DNA from: Chryseobacterium gwangjuense
GTDB lineage: Bacteria > Bacteroidota > Bacteroidia > Flavobacteriales > Weeksellaceae
Length of the DNA stretch: 64,000 bases
NCBI RefSeq assembly: GCF_021311115.1
Contig: NZ_JAJTNP010000002.1
Location: 558,001-622,000 of the forward strand
Direction: 5' to 3'
Positions 33,391-42,294 of the stretch are shown one piece after another. A program made the position numbers and the translations under genes. The notes below the pieces were generated by a model. The model searched no databases and had not been told where the DNA came from. It saw nothing but the letters and a program-made list of their open reading frames with translations. The number at the start of each line of letters is the position of its first letter. The stretch's first letter is position 1.

Positions 33391-33475
33391 TGGTTGGAAG
33401 ATGGATGCTTGAAGCAGGAAGATTAATATGATATTAACAAACTCCCAGCTTCCCTCTTCGGGCTTCAAGTCTTTG
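33391..33475. repeat. Imperfect palindromic intergenic repeat after the ABC exporter gene
   Basis: CTTGAAGC (33408-33415) and GCTTCAAG (33462-33469) flank GGAAG/CTTCC and an inner TTAATATGATATTAA palindrome. It lies immediately past the stop of the ABC transporter gene (33480). From memory, similar GAAGATGGA-type hairpins recur in Chryseobacterium. Boundaries are approximate. Confidence 0.5.
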
Positions 33476-33479
33476 CATT

Positions 33480-35318
33480 TTAATCAAAGTTTTGAAGCTC
33501 AACCAGTTTGTGATAAACTCCTCTTTTGGCAATAAGGTCGTGGTGAGTTCCCTGTTCCATAATGTCGCCTTTTTCCATAACAACAATCCAGTCTGCTTTC
33601 TGAATCGTTGAAAGACGGTGAGCAATTACCAAAGAGGTTCTGTTTTCCATCATTTTTTCTAAGGCATCCTGAACAAATCTTTCAGACTCTGTATCCAATG
33701 CAGAAGTTGCCTCATCCAAAATCATAATCGGCGGGTTTTTCAATACCGCTCTTGCAATAGAAACCCTTTGTTTTTGACCTCCAGAAAGTTTCCCTCCATC
33801 ATCTCCGATATTGGAATCATATCCATCAGGAAGATTAGTGATGAACGAGTCTGCATTAGCGATTTTTGCGGCTGCAATCACTTCTTCTCTTGTTGCATCG
33901 GGTTTCCCCATCAAGATATTGTTATAAACAGAATCATTGAACAAAACGGATTCCTGTGTTACCATTCCTAATAACTTACGGTATTCTTTTAATTTTAAAT
34001 GTTTGATATTGGTTCCGTCGATTAAGATTTCTCCTTCAGAAACATCATAAAATCTGGCTAAAAGGTTCGCAATGGTTGTTTTTCCACTACCACTTTGTCC
34101 GACAAGTGCAACTGTCTTTCCTTTTGGAATGCTTAGTGAGAAATTTTTAAGAATTGTATGGTCTTTATCGTAGTAAAAACCAATATTATTAAACTCAATG
34201 GCACTGTTTAATGTAGAAATTGAAACAGGATCTGCTACCTCGTCAATTTTTACATCCGCATCAAGGATTTCTAATACTCTTTCAAGAGAAGCTTCTCCTT
34301 TCTGAACATTGGAAATAGACTGAGATAAACTTTTAACTGGCGGCAGGATCTGGAAGAAAATTCCTAGGAAAACAAGGAAATCTGCAGGAGAAATACTTTG
34401 TTCTACAATGATTTGTTTTCCACCATACCAAGCGATAATTAAGAACGTAACCGAACCTAGAAATTCGCTCATTGGCGATGCTAGTTCTTTTTTTCTTCCT
34501 AATCTTATTGAACTGTTGATCCATCTTTGCATAGACTGCATGAATCGGTTATCCATTATTTTTTCTGCGCTGAAAATCTTAATCACTTTTGTAGACTTCA
34601 ATGTTTCATCTACAATAGAAAAAATGGTTCCCATTTCGTTTTGAGCCTCATGAGAATCTTTCTTTAGGCTTTTTCCTATCAATGCAATCATAGTTCCCAT
34701 TACAGGCAATACCAACAGTGAAAAAAGAGTCATTTCTGTGCTCAGGAAGAACAGCGTTACCAATGTACTGATCAACATAAAAGGAGCATTGATCAATTCA
34801 ACCAAACTTCCCAAAATATTTCCTTCTACTTCACCTACGTCATTTGACATACGGGACATCAAATCTCCCTTTCTGCTTTCTGTAAAAAAAGAAACCGGTA
34901 AAGAAAGGATCTTTCTGTACATTGCTCCACGAAGGTCTTTGGTAACTCCTACACGATAATTAATCAATAAAAATGATCCCAAATATCTGAAAAGGTTTCT
35001 CAGTAAAAACATAAAAGCAGTGATGATACACAGCCAAGCCAATACTTTAAGCGCTCCATAGTCTGTAACCAAACTCTGAACATAATAGTTGGCATACTCT
35101 TTTGCATAAGAGAAAAAGTCTAAAATTTCTCCTGAGTAAATAGGAGGGTGGCTGTATTTTTTAGCCTCAATAGTTCCGAAAAGCATTCCCAAAACCGGCA
35201 AAATTGTTCCCAAAGAAGCAATTTGAAACACAGAATACATAAGATTGAAAAACAAACTTCCATAAATGTATTTCTGATGCGGTCTTGCGAATTTTAAAAT
35301 TTTTTTATACTTGTTCAT
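33480..35318 (-). CDS. ABC exporter, fused permease and ATPase (MsbA-like)
   Basis: A 612-residue half-transporter: six membrane helices in the first 320 residues, then an ATPase domain with Walker A (VGQSGSGKTTIANLL), Q loop, signature KLSGGQKQRVSIARA, Walker B PIMILDEATSALD and H loop VIAHRLSTI. It works as a homodimer or heterodimer; since no second half is adjacent, a homodimer is likely. Lipid A core or other lipid export (MsbA-like) is the usual assignment, but the substrate cannot be read from the sequence. A TAATTTTG box (35339-35346) lies 20 nt upstream. Confidence 0.92.
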   Translation of the reverse strand: MNKYKKILKFARPHQKYIYGSLFFNLMYSVFQIASLGTILPVLGMLFGTIEAKKYSHPPIYSGEILDFFSYAKEYANYYVQSLVTDYGALKVLAWLCIITAFMFLLRNLFRYLGSFLLINYRVGVTKDLRGAMYRKILSLPVSFFTESRKGDLMSRMSNDVGEVEGNILGSLVELINAPFMLISTLVTLFFLSTEMTLFSLLVLPVMGTMIALIGKSLKKDSHEAQNEMGTIFSIVDETLKSTKVIKIFSAEKIMDNRFMQSMQRWINSSIRLGRKKELASPMSEFLGSVTFLIIAWYGGKQIIVEQSISPADFLVFLGIFFQILPPVKSLSQSISNVQKGEASLERVLEILDADVKIDEVADPVSISTLNSAIEFNNIGFYYDKDHTILKNFSLSIPKGKTVALVGQSGSGKTTIANLLARFYDVSEGEILIDGTNIKHLKLKEYRKLLGMVTQESVLFNDSVYNNILMGKPDATREEVIAAAKIANADSFITNLPDGYDSNIGDDGGKLSGGQKQRVSIARAVLKNPPIMILDEATSALDTESERFVQDALEKMMENRTSLVIAHRLSTIQKADWIVVMEKGDIMEQGTHHDLIAKRGVYHKLVELQNFD

Positions 35319-35338
35319 TCACTGAAAAAATTGGATAG

Positions 35339-35346
35339 CAAAATTA
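35339..35346 (-). promoter_or_regulatory. Minus-7 box of the ABC exporter gene
   Basis: On the minus strand this reads TAATTTTG, 20 nt before the start at 35318. Confidence 0.45.
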
Positions 35347-35371
35347 CGTAAAATTAAAAGATAAGACGTTT

Positions 35372-36295
35372 CTAATTCAATTTTACTTTGTCGTTATATT
35401 TTGGATTAAAATTTTTCGGATTGATTTTCTTTAAAGTCTTGCCGAAGTTGTTGATAATTTGTGTCATATTATCAAAATCCACTATATGTAGATCGTCACT
35501 TTCATCATGATAATGAGTAGCTTTCGTCATATCGGCTGTTGAAAAAGAATGGGCAATAATTTTCTTCTTTACAAAATTTACATTGTCTGATCTGTAGAAT
35601 AATTGCTCTGAAGCATAAGGATCTGGATTGATCTTTAAGCCATTCACCGCATTTTTATTGAAAAGTTCATCAAGGTCAGAAAAATCGTCACCTGTCATGA
35701 ACAAAGCGTTTTTTCCAAACTGAGATTCTGTTGCCACCATTTCAAAGTTGAAAAGTGCAGTCATGTTGTTGTAAATCTTATCTAATGCTTTGTCTTCAGA
35801 GATGGCTCTGGAACCAAGCATTCCTTTTTCTTCTCCGTTAAACGCCATAAAAACCATAGAGAATTCAGGTTTTTCATTTTTGAAGTAATCTGAAATTCCT
35901 ACCAATGTGGTAATTCCGCTTGCGTCGTCATCGGCTCCGTTATAAATGTTATCACTGCTTTTTTTGCTGGTTCCGATATGGTCAAAGTGCCCGGAAAACC
36001 CAAGGTATTTATCCGTTTTTCCTTTTTTTACACCACAAACATTATATACAGTTTTTCCTTTGTAATTAAATGGAACCAAATAAGAATTTCCGGTACAGTA
36101 TTCCAGATTGTTTTCTTTGAAAAGTTGGGCAATATAATTGGCTGCATTCTCATTTTCCTGAGTTCCGATTTCACGGCCTTTCATTTCATCTGATGCCAAT
36201 GTTGCTAAAACAGTATTGATTCTTTCTTTAGAAACTTCCTGAGCAAAAGAAAATATAGAGAAAAGTGAAAAAGTAAGATAAGTTAGTTTTTTCAT
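35372..36295 (-). CDS. Exported M28-family zinc peptidase
   Basis: A 307-residue metallopeptidase with a signal peptide (1-19). Binuclear zinc ligands and the catalytic acid are seen in the M28 order: His103 (GFSGHFDHIG), Asp122 (NGADDDASGITTL) and Glu155-Glu156 (AFNGEEKGMLGSRA), with a later Asp and His in the TAHSFSTADMTKATHYH-like region. M28 enzymes are aminopeptidases or glutaminyl cyclases; the conserved EE favours peptidase. It is periplasmic or secreted. There is no sorting domain. Confidence 0.9.
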   Translation of the reverse strand: MKKLTYLTFSLFSIFSFAQEVSKERINTVLATLASDEMKGREIGTQENENAANYIAQLFKENNLEYCTGNSYLVPFNYKGKTVYNVCGVKKGKTDKYLGFSGHFDHIGTSKKSSDNIYNGADDDASGITTLVGISDYFKNEKPEFSMVFMAFNGEEKGMLGSRAISEDKALDKIYNNMTALFNFEMVATESQFGKNALFMTGDDFSDLDELFNKNAVNGLKINPDPYASEQLFYRSDNVNFVKKKIIAHSFSTADMTKATHYHDESDDLHIVDFDNMTQIINNFGKTLKKINPKNFNPKYNDKVKLN

Positions 36296-36456
36296 TATAT
36301 AGATTTATAGATAATCTGTCGCAGGTTTTGTGAAAATGTTGCATTTAAATTTTATTTTCCTCAGATCACGCAGGTTTTACAAATGTTTCTATTATAATTT
36401 TTGAAGTAAAAAAGGCGTAATTATTTGTGAAATCGTTTTATTAAAGAATTAATTTA

Positions 36457-36602
36457 AACGCAAAGGTTTTTTTAAACTATTGATTTTAGATAGCAAAAGC
36501 AAATAAATTTGCTACGCGAAGCTGAAATATTAGCTTCTTCAAATCAATTTGTTGATTCATCTTTGCTCCTTGAAAAAATATTTTATAATTAATCTTTGCG
36601 TT
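36457..36602. repeat. MITE-like element with AACGCAAAG/CTTTGCGTT ends, copy 2
   Basis: The 146-bp element has the same 9-bp terminal inverted repeat as 2443-2598. It also shares its inner core order: GCAAATAAATTTGC, CGCGAAGC, TTAGCTTCTTCAAATCAA, TTGTTGATT and CTTTGC. The flanks between core and ends diverge from copy 1. Confidence 0.75.
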
Positions 36603-36656
36603 AGAAAATCATAGATTATCAACTTCTGAAGTTTTGTTGAGATTAAGAATAAAAAA

Positions 36657-36680
36657 AACAGCTCCTAAATAGAAGCTGTT
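36657..36680 (-). terminator. Terminator of the DUF4293 gene
   Basis: AACAGCT (36657-36663) pairs with AGCTGTT (36674-36680), extended inward by two pairs in the RNA. On the minus strand it is followed by TTTTTTTT. Confidence 0.85.
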
Positions 36681-36703
36681 CCACTCAAAAAATCGTTGTA
36701 AGG

Positions 36704-37093
36704 TTATCGAAGTCTGTCTACAGATTTTACGAGCCTCTCATCTTTTTTGATATACATGTTTGCAATAAACAAACAGATAATCGCAATCAATGAAAAAATT
36801 GGCTCAATACCCTTCTCAGGAAACTGAATTCCTCCGGATAATTTTAGTAACCAGTACATCAATATACCAATCAACAAAGCGTTTATAATAATGCTGATCG
36901 TATTCAGCAAAATTTGTCTTTTTCTGTTTTTAAAGCTGAATACACTCAGCAATCCAATCAAAACAAGCACAACACAGGCAATATTCAGTACAGGAAAACT
37001 ACCAAAAATGATAACATCTTGTCCTGTAACGAACAGAAACACAGCAGCTAAAACTGCTAAAAAACTCCATATAGTCTGTATTCTTTGTAGCAT
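36704..37093 (-). CDS. DUF4293 family membrane protein
   Basis: A 129-residue protein with four hydrophobic helices (about 8-23, 31-49, 60-83 and 100-115) and a charged C-terminal tail (IKKDERLVKSVDRLR). This matches DUF4293, a Bacteroidota-only family found divergent from rho, as here. The function is unknown. A TATTTTTG box (37112-37119) on the same strand lies 18 nt upstream. Confidence 0.87.
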   Translation of the reverse strand: MLQRIQTIWSFLAVLAAVFLFVTGQDVIIFGSFPVLNIACVVLVLIGLLSVFSFKNRKRQILLNTISIIINALLIGILMYWLLKLSGGIQFPEKGIEPIFSLIAIICLFIANMYIKKDERLVKSVDRLR

Positions 37094-37111
37094 TGAATAT
37101 TAAATTCTAGG

Positions 37112-37119
37112 CAAAAATA
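37112..37119 (-). promoter_or_regulatory. Minus-7 box of the DUF4293 gene
   Basis: On the minus strand this reads TATTTTTG, 18 nt before the start at 37093. Confidence 0.45.
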
Positions 37120-37127
37120 ACATAAAT

Positions 37128-37158
37128 TTTGCACAATTCAAAAATAAGTGTAGATTTG
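37128..37158 (+). promoter_or_regulatory. Promoter of rho
   Basis: TTTG (37128-37131) and TAGATTTG (37151-37158) are spaced by 19 bases, close to the Bacteroidota consensus. It implies a leader of about 75 nt before rho, room for the autoregulation known for rho in other bacteria. Confidence 0.6.
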
Positions 37159-37238
37159 CATTATACGAATGTACTTGAAAACAACAGTCACCGGACTTAC
37201 TTTTCTTACTCACAATTAATTACATTTTTACATTAAAT

Positions 37239-39041
37239 ATGTTTAACATAGAAACGTTAAGGTCAAAATCCGTAACGGACTTGACTAAAATCCTAAAAGA
37301 TTTGGGCGTTAAAGTTGCAAGAAACAGCAATGAGAATGATAAAATCTTTGCGATTCTTGACTTTCAAGCTTCTAACCCTAAAGTTGCTAAAGATTATTTC
37401 AACGCCACAGAAAGCAGTATGAATACTGAAGAAACCCCCGCAGAGAAAGTTGTTAAAGCACCTGCGAAGAAAGCAGCTCCTAAAAAGGCCGCACCAAAAC
37501 CTAAAGCGGAATCAACACCACAGACTGAAGAAAAGGTAGAAGAAACTAAAACTGCTTCAGAACAGCCGGTACAGCCAGAGGAGATAAAAGCAGAAACCAA
37601 TATTGAAGATACTTCTAACACTTCTGCAGCCAAGAAAAAAAGAAAAAGACTTCCTTCTGCAAATACAAATACCCCTGAAAATACTCAGGAAAAACCAGAA
37701 GCTCCTAAAAATACAGAACCTCAAGAATCTGTTTCAACAGAAGAAAAGCCTAATATTCCTCAACATCAGGCTAGACCTCAAAAAGGTCAGAATCATCCGC
37801 AAAACAGCGGAAACCAACATAAAAACCAACAACATAACCAACATCAGCATCAAAATCAGAACAAGCAGCAACAGCAACATTCTGAAAGAAATGAAGAGCA
37901 TCATGAGTCGAAGAAAGAATTCAGCTTTGACGGAATGGTAAGCATTGAAGGTGTTTTGGAAATATTGCCGGATAACTACGGATTTTTACGTTCTTCAGAT
38001 TTTAGTTATATCTCTTCTCCGGATGATGTGTATGTTTCTACTGCACAAATCAGAAACTTTGGATTAAAAACCGGAGATACTGTAAAAGGTATTGTAAGAT
38101 TACCAAAAGAAGGAGAGAAATATTTTTCTTTATTAAGACCTACTGAAGTTAATGGACGCGATTTAGCTTTTATTAAAGATCGTGTTGCTTTTGAATATTT
38201 AACGCCGCTTTTCCCTGAAGAAAAATTCAATTTGGCAGGAAATCATTCAACGATTTCTACAAGAATTGTTGATTTATTTGCGCCTATCGGAAAAGGACAA
38301 AGAGCAATGATTGTTGCCCAGCCAAAAACGGGTAAAACGATGTTGCTGAAAGATATTGCAAATTCTATCGCGGCCAATCACCCGGAAGTGTATATGATGG
38401 TCTTATTGATCGATGAACGTCCGGAAGAGGTTACCGATATGGAAAGAAGTGTAAATGCAGAAGTTATTGCCTCTACATTTGACGAAGCTGCAGATAAACA
38501 CGTGAAAGTTGCTAATCTTGTTCTTGCAAAAGCACAAAGAATGGTAGAATGTGGTCACGATGTTGTTATTTTATTAGACTCAATCACCAGATTGGCAAGA
38601 GCTTATAATACTGTGACTCCTGCTTCGGGTAAAGTTCTTTCCGGTGGTGTTGATGCAAATGCTCTTCACAAGCCGAAAAGATTCTTTGGTGCAGCAAGAA
38701 AGATCGAAGGAGGTGGTTCTTTAACGATTATTGCAACGGCACTTATTGATACAGGTTCTAAAATGGATGAAGTAATCTTTGAAGAGTTCAAAGGAACCGG
38801 TAACATGGAACTTCAATTGGATAGAAAAATTGCCAACAGAAGAATTTATCCTGCAATCGATTTAGTAGCATCCAGTACTCGTAGAGATGATCTTCTTTTG
38901 GATGAAGTAACATCCCAGAGAATGTGGATTTTCAGAAAATATCTTTCGGAAATGAATCCTGTGGAAGCTATGGAATTTGTTAATAAAAACATCCGAGGAA
39001 CTTTGAATAATGAAGAGTTCCTGATGTCTATGAATAAATAA
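37239..39041 (+). CDS. rho: Transcription termination factor Rho with long disordered insert
   Basis: A 600-residue Rho hexamer subunit, about 180 longer than E. coli Rho. Residues 1-55 are the Rho N-terminal helical domain ([20 protein letters not shown]). Residues about 57-226 are a low-complexity insert: first Lys/Ala/Pro/Glu-rich, with a basic KKKRKR, then Gln/His/Asn-rich ([19 protein letters not shown]). The RNA-binding cold-shock domain follows (about 228-305, [20 protein letters not shown]), then the ATPase with Walker A AQPKTGKT and [15 protein letters not shown]. Such inserts are known in Bacteroides Rho, where they drive phase separation. It has its own promoter and a bidirectional terminator at the 3' end. 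Confidence 0.97.
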   Translation: MFNIETLRSKSVTDLTKILKDLGVKVARNSNENDKIFAILDFQASNPKVAKDYFNATESSMNTEETPAEKVVKAPAKKAAPKKAAPKPKAESTPQTEEKVEETKTASEQPVQPEEIKAETNIEDTSNTSAAKKKRKRLPSANTNTPENTQEKPEAPKNTEPQESVSTEEKPNIPQHQARPQKGQNHPQNSGNQHKNQQHNQHQHQNQNKQQQQHSERNEEHHESKKEFSFDGMVSIEGVLEILPDNYGFLRSSDFSYISSPDDVYVSTAQIRNFGLKTGDTVKGIVRLPKEGEKYFSLLRPTEVNGRDLAFIKDRVAFEYLTPLFPEEKFNLAGNHSTISTRIVDLFAPIGKGQRAMIVAQPKTGKTMLLKDIANSIAANHPEVYMMVLLIDERPEEVTDMERSVNAEVIASTFDEAADKHVKVANLVLAKAQRMVECGHDVVILLDSITRLARAYNTVTPASGKVLSGGVDANALHKPKRFFGAARKIEGGGSLTIIATALIDTGSKMDEVIFEEFKGTGNMELQLDRKIANRRIYPAIDLVASSTRRDDLLLDEVTSQRMWIFRKYLSEMNPVEAMEFVNKNIRGTLNNEEFLMSMNK

Positions 39042-39060
39042 ATTTAATATTGTTAATAGA

Positions 39061-39092
39061 AAAAAGCACGAATAGAAATGTTCGTGCTTTTT
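39061..39092. terminator. Bidirectional terminator after rho
   Basis: AAAAAGCACGAA (39061-39072) and TTCGTGCTTTTT (39081-39092) form a perfect 12-bp stem. It overlaps the stop codon of the convergent gene by two bases. Confidence 0.92.
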
Positions 39093-40044
39093 ATTTTTTA
39101 TTAGAATTCAGAATTCCGGTTTCTAAAATAAGCTCGTTACTTCTTGTGTTAAAATTATCCCTTGAAAGTATTGGGAATGTTTTCTTTACATCTTCCTGTT
39201 CAGAATGCACCGTATTGTTATGAAGTGTTTTTACTTTTTCAAAATAGACGGGTTTTCCGTTGATTAAAATGTTTTTCTGAATAATTTTAATGTAAGGAAT
39301 ATCTTTGTAATAAATGTAATCCGAATCCCCTCCAAATCTTGGTTTTTTAGCAAAATCAATTAAATATCTGTACTGTTCTAAAAATGATACGATATTTTTA
39401 TTCAGACTAATTTTCTTTCCCGGAAATGCAAGAGAGCCTATCGTTGTTATTTTATGAGACTTTAAATCTTCGACGGTCATTGTTAGCCATGTATGCTCAT
39501 GTTTTCCCCAACCGAAATACGTTTTATCGGGATCAATATTGGAAACAGATTGACCAGGAATGTAACCATCCTTCTTAATGGTTATTCTGTAATTTCCTTT
39601 ATTCCAGGCGACAGGATTTCTTACGCTAATGAAATCTCCTTCAGTGTCGGAACTTATATAATATCCATTTGTTTTTAAAGCATTTTTATTTCTTTCATTC
39701 CATCTCGAAAAGATTCCATTAAATGGAATGTAGTTTTCCTGCTGAGAGGTTTTAGAATCAATCCCGTCTCCTTTTGACTGTAATCCGGAGTAAATGGGGA
39801 TGCCGTTAAATTCAAGATTCAAAGGTGCAATGTAGAAATAATAATTTTTAGGAATCTGGTTTTTTATTTCTATCTCTATTGAAATTGATCGGAAATCTTC
39901 TATGTCATCTTTCAATTGATAAAAAGTGTTGGTATAATGCAGGGGAGGTAAGATTATACTATCTGAAGGTTTAGACTGCGCTTGAAAAATTCCGCAACCA
40001 CCTATCAAAAGTATTGTGAAAATATAAAGTATTTTGGTGTCCAT
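39091..40044 (-). CDS. Exported protein of unknown function
   Basis: A 317-residue protein with an N-terminal signal (about 1-22). LLIGGC at 13-18 could be a lipobox (Cys near 17), but AQS cleavage after residue 23 is equally possible. The mature part is mixed alpha/beta, rich in Tyr, Lys and Asn, with segments such as NYYFYIAPLNLEFNG and YFGWGKHEHTWLTMTVED. No domain is recognised. A TAAATTTG box (40050-40057) ends five bases before the ATG, so the transcript may be leaderless. A single gene. Confidence 0.72.
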   Translation of the reverse strand: MDTKILYIFTILLIGGCGIFQAQSKPSDSIILPPLHYTNTFYQLKDDIEDFRSISIEIEIKNQIPKNYYFYIAPLNLEFNGIPIYSGLQSKGDGIDSKTSQQENYIPFNGIFSRWNERNKNALKTNGYYISSDTEGDFISVRNPVAWNKGNYRITIKKDGYIPGQSVSNIDPDKTYFGWGKHEHTWLTMTVEDLKSHKITTIGSLAFPGKKISLNKNIVSFLEQYRYLIDFAKKPRFGGDSDYIYYKDIPYIKIIQKNILINGKPVYFEKVKTLHNNTVHSEQEDVKKTFPILSRDNFNTRSNELILETGILNSNKK

Positions 40045-40049
40045 AATTG

Positions 40050-40057
40050 CAAATTTA
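40050..40057 (-). promoter_or_regulatory. Minus-7 box 5 nt before the unknown exported protein
   Basis: On the minus strand this reads TAAATTTG, then CAATT, then ATG. Confidence 0.5.
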
Positions 40058-40150
40058 AAGATGTTTTTCTCGCCATACTATTTTGTCAAAAATTAATTCA
40101 TTCTAAATCAATATATCAATGTTAAAGATTTATTAAAGTAATCTTCATTT

Positions 40151-40182
40151 TTTGAATATGGGCTAATTTATAGCTAACTTTG
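40151..40182 (+). promoter_or_regulatory. Promoter of sodA
   Basis: TTTG (40151-40154) and TAACTTTG (40175-40182) are 20 bases apart, a good Bacteroidota promoter match, 24 nt before the ATG at 40207. Confidence 0.6.
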
Positions 40183-40206
40183 GGTTATAACATTAAAAAT
40201 AAAATT

Positions 40207-40803
40207 ATGTCATTTGAATTACCACAACTAGGATATGCTTACGATGCGTTAGAGCCAACTATTGATGCAAGAACGATGGAGATCCACCACACTAAACATC
40301 ACCAAGCATATATTGACAACTTAAATAATGCAATCAAAGGAACTGATTTAGAAGGAAAAACTATAGAAGAAATCTGCCAGACAGGTACTGATAAGCCAGC
40401 AGTAAGAAACAATGGAGGAGGTCACTTTAACCACTCTTTATTTTGGGAAATCTTAACTCCTGGAGGAAGCAACGAGCCTGTAGGAAATGTAAAAGCTGCT
40501 ATCGAAGCTTACGGAGGTCTTGAAAAATTCAAAACTGATTTTTCTGATGCTGCTAAAACAAGATTTGGTTCAGGGTGGGCTTGGTTGGTGAAAAATGCAG
40601 ACGGTTCTGTTTCTGTATCTTCTACTCCAAACCAAGATAATCCATTAATGCCTGTTGCAGATGTAAAAGGAACTCCTGTTTTAGGTCTTGACGTTTGGGA
40701 ACATGCTTATTACCTAAACTACCAAAACAGAAGACCTGACTATGTAGCAGCGTTTTTCTCTGTGGTAAATTGGGATAAAGTAGAGGAATTATTTAATAAA
40801 TAA
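40207..40803 (+). CDS. sodA: Superoxide dismutase, Mn/Fe family
   Basis: A 198-residue SOD. Metal ligands are His27 ([15 protein letters not shown]), His76 ([11 protein letters not shown]), Asp162 and His166 ([19 protein letters not shown]). The GGGHFNH context is more like the Mn or cambialistic type than the Fe type. There is no signal peptide, so it is cytoplasmic. ATG 40207 is chosen because the promoter's minus-7 box covers the alternative start at 40180. It has a strong terminator and is a single gene. Confidence 0.97.
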   Translation: MSFELPQLGYAYDALEPTIDARTMEIHHTKHHQAYIDNLNNAIKGTDLEGKTIEEICQTGTDKPAVRNNGGGHFNHSLFWEILTPGGSNEPVGNVKAAIEAYGGLEKFKTDFSDAAKTRFGSGWAWLVKNADGSVSVSSTPNQDNPLMPVADVKGTPVLGLDVWEHAYYLNYQNRRPDYVAAFFSVVNWDKVEELFNK

Positions 40804-40820
40804 TTTTCAATTTACAATAA

Positions 40821-40858
40821 AAAAAGAGGCTGTCTCACTTTTGAGACAGCCTCTTTTT
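40821..40858. terminator. Strong bidirectional terminator after sodA
   Basis: A perfect 17-bp stem, left arm 40821-40837 and right arm 40842-40858, with loop CTTT and A/T tracts at both ends. It also serves the convergent nuclease gene, overlapping its stop. Confidence 0.95.
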
Positions 40859-42056
40859 ATTTCTTAATATATTCTTTCTGAACGATTGATACAGCTGGGA
40901 AGTGATCACTGTATCCACCGGTAAACCTATCGCCGTCCCAAGAACGCAACGGGTAGCCTTTCCATTGTCCTTCTTTATTGACTAAATAAGAAGGAGCGTA
41001 AATTTCCGCTTTATATATAGAATAAGTTGGTGTTATTTTTTCTGTGGAATATAAATTCTTAGAAACAATAATCTGGTCAAATAAGTTAGGAGCATCTCTG
41101 TAAGCGAGAGAAGCTACTCCGGCTTTATATAATTTATACATTAAATTATAATATGGATATTTGTCTGAAAGTTCGCTTGGATCTCCTACTGCATTGAGGT
41201 ATTTTTTTAAACTCGGGCTTACAGGATCATCGTTATAATCTCCCATTGAGAATAATTTTATTCCCGGGTTTTCAGAAGTTACTTTATCCATTTCACTTTT
41301 TAAAACACTAGCGGCAGCATTTCTTTTAGCTTGGGAAATTGCTTCACCGCCCCTTCTTGATGGCCAGTGATTCATGAAAATACCTACTTTTTCACCGTCT
41401 AATAATCCTATAGCAACCACAATGTCTCTGGTGTATTCTCTTTTCCCGTCTTCATCAAAAATTTTAATTTCTTTTTTGTAAGAATTAAGTACTGAAAATC
41501 TTCCTTTTTGATAAATAATAGCGACATCAATCCCTCTGGAATCATAAGAATTGTAATGTACAATCCCATAATTACTTTTCGCTAAAGCAGGTTGTTTTAT
41601 TAAATCTTCAATTACCTGTCTGTTCTCTACTTCAATAAGTCCACAGATAGCAGGATTGTCGTTTGTATATTGTCTTCCTAATTCAGAAATTACTTTTGCT
41701 TCGTTAGCCAATTTTTGATTGTAAAACTTTGTTCCCCATCTTTTAGGACTGTTGGCTGTAAAATCATCTGCTAAAATTTGCTTGCGAATTACCTTTTTGC
41801 CAATCAAAAGATCATCACTCCATTCTCCTTTATAGTCTTCGGTAGTTTCTAATGATTTTAAAGAATCTAATGGAACACTTCTATGGAATGCAGGGTTTGA
41901 AATAGCCAGCGTTCCGTTGATATAATCAGCAGAAGGAATCGTGTCCCAAAGGTTTTCAACATTTAAAAATCCAACAGCGGCTCTTTTTACCTGTTTTTGC
42001 TGAGAAAACGTAAATCCGAAACAAAAAACGGCAGTAACGATTAAATATTTTTTCAT
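40857..42056 (-). CDS. Exported endonuclease/exonuclease/phosphatase family protein
   Basis: A 399-residue EEP-fold hydrolase with a signal peptide (1-18, AVFCFGFTFSQ). All catalytic motifs are present: GFLNVENLWD (Asn), GLIEVENRQV (Glu), YDSRGIDVAIIY, NHWPSRRGG (His), SMGDYNDDPVS (Asp-x-Asn) and the closing GGYSDHFPAV (Asp-His). Fold members cut nucleic acids or phosphoesters; the NHWPSRRGG form is that of secreted nuclease-like EEP proteins. It is divergent from a TonB receptor and DUF5689 lipoprotein, and probably works with them outside the cytoplasm. Confidence 0.9.
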   Translation of the reverse strand: MKKYLIVTAVFCFGFTFSQQKQVKRAAVGFLNVENLWDTIPSADYINGTLAISNPAFHRSVPLDSLKSLETTEDYKGEWSDDLLIGKKVIRKQILADDFTANSPKRWGTKFYNQKLANEAKVISELGRQYTNDNPAICGLIEVENRQVIEDLIKQPALAKSNYGIVHYNSYDSRGIDVAIIYQKGRFSVLNSYKKEIKIFDEDGKREYTRDIVVAIGLLDGEKVGIFMNHWPSRRGGEAISQAKRNAAASVLKSEMDKVTSENPGIKLFSMGDYNDDPVSPSLKKYLNAVGDPSELSDKYPYYNLMYKLYKAGVASLAYRDAPNLFDQIIVSKNLYSTEKITPTYSIYKAEIYAPSYLVNKEGQWKGYPLRSWDGDRFTGGYSDHFPAVSIVQKEYIKK

Positions 42057-42225
42057 ATTCTTAGTATTTTCAAAAAAATGAGAGGGTAAAATTACTAATT
42101 TTATGTAAGAATAAAGATTAAAAAAAATTAATACCTGTTTTTTTGTATTTAATTATGAAAAGGTGATATTTTTAGGATAATAATCGTAGGTTAAGAAAAA
42201 TTAATAGAATAAATTATTAAAAATG

Positions 42226-42255
42226 TTTGAGTTGATGAAAATAGTTCTAAATTTG
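42226..42255 (+). promoter_or_regulatory. Promoter of the TonB receptor-DUF5689 operon
   Basis: TTTG (42226-42229) and TAAATTTG (42248-42255), 18 bases apart, form a near-consensus Bacteroidota promoter with a 5' leader of about 35 nt. Confidence 0.6.
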
Positions 42256-42294
42256 TTGCCCCTTAATTAAAGAAGGAGTTAAAAAAGTTTATAT

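Larger units (their letters stand above)
36296..36703. other. 408-nt intergenic region, mostly a MITE-like element
   Basis: No gene is visible. It contains the second AACGCAAAG element (36457-36602) and the terminator of the DUF4293 gene (36657-36680). The remaining 160 bases next to the peptidase gene show nothing I can name. Confidence 0.6.

Noticed and set aside
33373..33468. N-terminal extension of the DUF1801 protein
   Set aside because: It would translate the palindromic repeat; the family starts at MNPIQEYF.
37600..37900. Repetitive CAA/CAT-rich DNA in rho as a possible tandem-repeat or CRISPR-like array
   Set aside because: It is in frame inside rho and encodes the low-complexity insert; there are no regular units or spacers.
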